NCBI GenBank assembly: GCA_030453005.1
Contig: JAKDLE010000162.1
Coordinates: forward strand, 1-6,724
Direction: 5' to 3'
DNA: 6,724 nucleotides
From: Pseudonocardia sp.
GTDB lineage: Bacteria > Actinomycetota > Actinomycetes > Mycobacteriales > Pseudonocardiaceae
Position 1 is the stretch's first letter; every line of letters begins with the position of its first letter. Shown piece after piece: positions 6,614 through 6,724 of this stretch. Below the pieces are notes generated by a model. The model did no database searches. It was not told the DNA's origin and saw only the letters and a list, made by a program, of their open reading frames with translations. Made by a program: the position numbers and the translations under genes.

Positions 6614-6724
6614 TCAGGTCGCCGTCGGGAAGTGGAAGCTCGAGCCCGAGGAGGCCTCGATTCGCGGCCAGCGCGCCGTCACGACCTTCGCGCGGGGGTA
6701 GACGGCGACGCCCTCGGGACCGTG
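6614..6724 (-). CDS. mmsA: Methylmalonate/malonate-semialdehyde dehydrogenase, C-terminal end (5' part missing)
   Basis: A frame open from the right edge ends at TGA (6616-6614) and encodes 36 residues beginning HGPEGVAVYPRAKVVTARWP and ending in FHFPTAT. This closely matches the conserved C terminus of CoA-acylating methylmalonate-semialdehyde dehydrogenase (MmsA, also called IolA), as I remember it: HGPEGVRFYTRGKVVTTRWP followed by a short variable tail. The full enzyme has about 500 residues; the catalytic cysteine and NAD site lie outside the window. In inositol catabolism it converts malonate semialdehyde to acetyl-CoA and CO2. It may equally serve valine or propanoate metabolism, but the genes downstream favour the inositol role. 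The next gene starts 2 bases after the stop, which indicates a shared transcript. Confidence 0.85.
   Translation of the reverse strand, partial: HGPEGVAVYPRAKVVTARWPRIEASSGSSFHFPTAT

Noticed and set aside
1..6724. CRISPR arrays, tRNA or rRNA genes, insertion sequences, attachment sites
   Set aside because: I saw no spaced direct repeats, no structured RNA signature, no transposase or integrase frame and no terminal repeats; nearly all of the window is coding.

Overview
The window is a single co-directional gene block, all on the minus strand, from a high-GC Gram-positive bacterium. The reasons for that host are GC-rich codon use throughout, GTG starts, a lipoprotein-type binding protein and an actinobacterial style of inositol genes. 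An actinomycete is my inference; I cannot name the genus.

Read in the direction of transcription (right to left), the order is: the last 36 codons of a methylmalonate/malonate-semialdehyde dehydrogenase (mmsA/iolA, 6614-6724, cut by the right edge); a TIM-barrel sugar isomerase/dehydratase of IolE-like type (5628-6611); a sugar ABC importer made of a lipoprotein binding protein (4633-5631), a permease (3505-4569) and a single-domain ATPase (2682-3497); an inositol 2-dehydrogenase (iolG, 1585-2619); an IolH-type TIM-barrel protein (725-1588); and a second Gfo/Idh/MocA dehydrogenase (1-728, cut by the left edge).

The block reads as a myo-inositol (or related cyclitol) uptake and degradation operon. 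The importer would bring in the cyclitol. One or both dehydrogenases would oxidise it to an inosose. The TIM-barrel proteins would isomerise or dehydrate the inosose. MmsA would act at the end of the pathway, converting malonate semialdehyde to acetyl-CoA. The genes for the middle steps (iolB, iolC, iolD) are not in the window. Genes are tightly packed: there are 4-base stop/start overlaps at 5628-5631, 1585-1588 and 725-728, and gaps of 2 and 7 bases elsewhere. Only two spacers exceed 60 bases (4570-4632 and 2620-2681), and each holds an inverted repeat next to a stop codon. No promoter is visible, so transcription probably starts beyond the right edge.

I see no previously undescribed system here. 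The points most worth a second look are the strong stem-loop between the binding protein and permease genes, the pairing of two different inositol-dehydrogenase-like enzymes with two TIM-barrel proteins, and the substrate of the importer.
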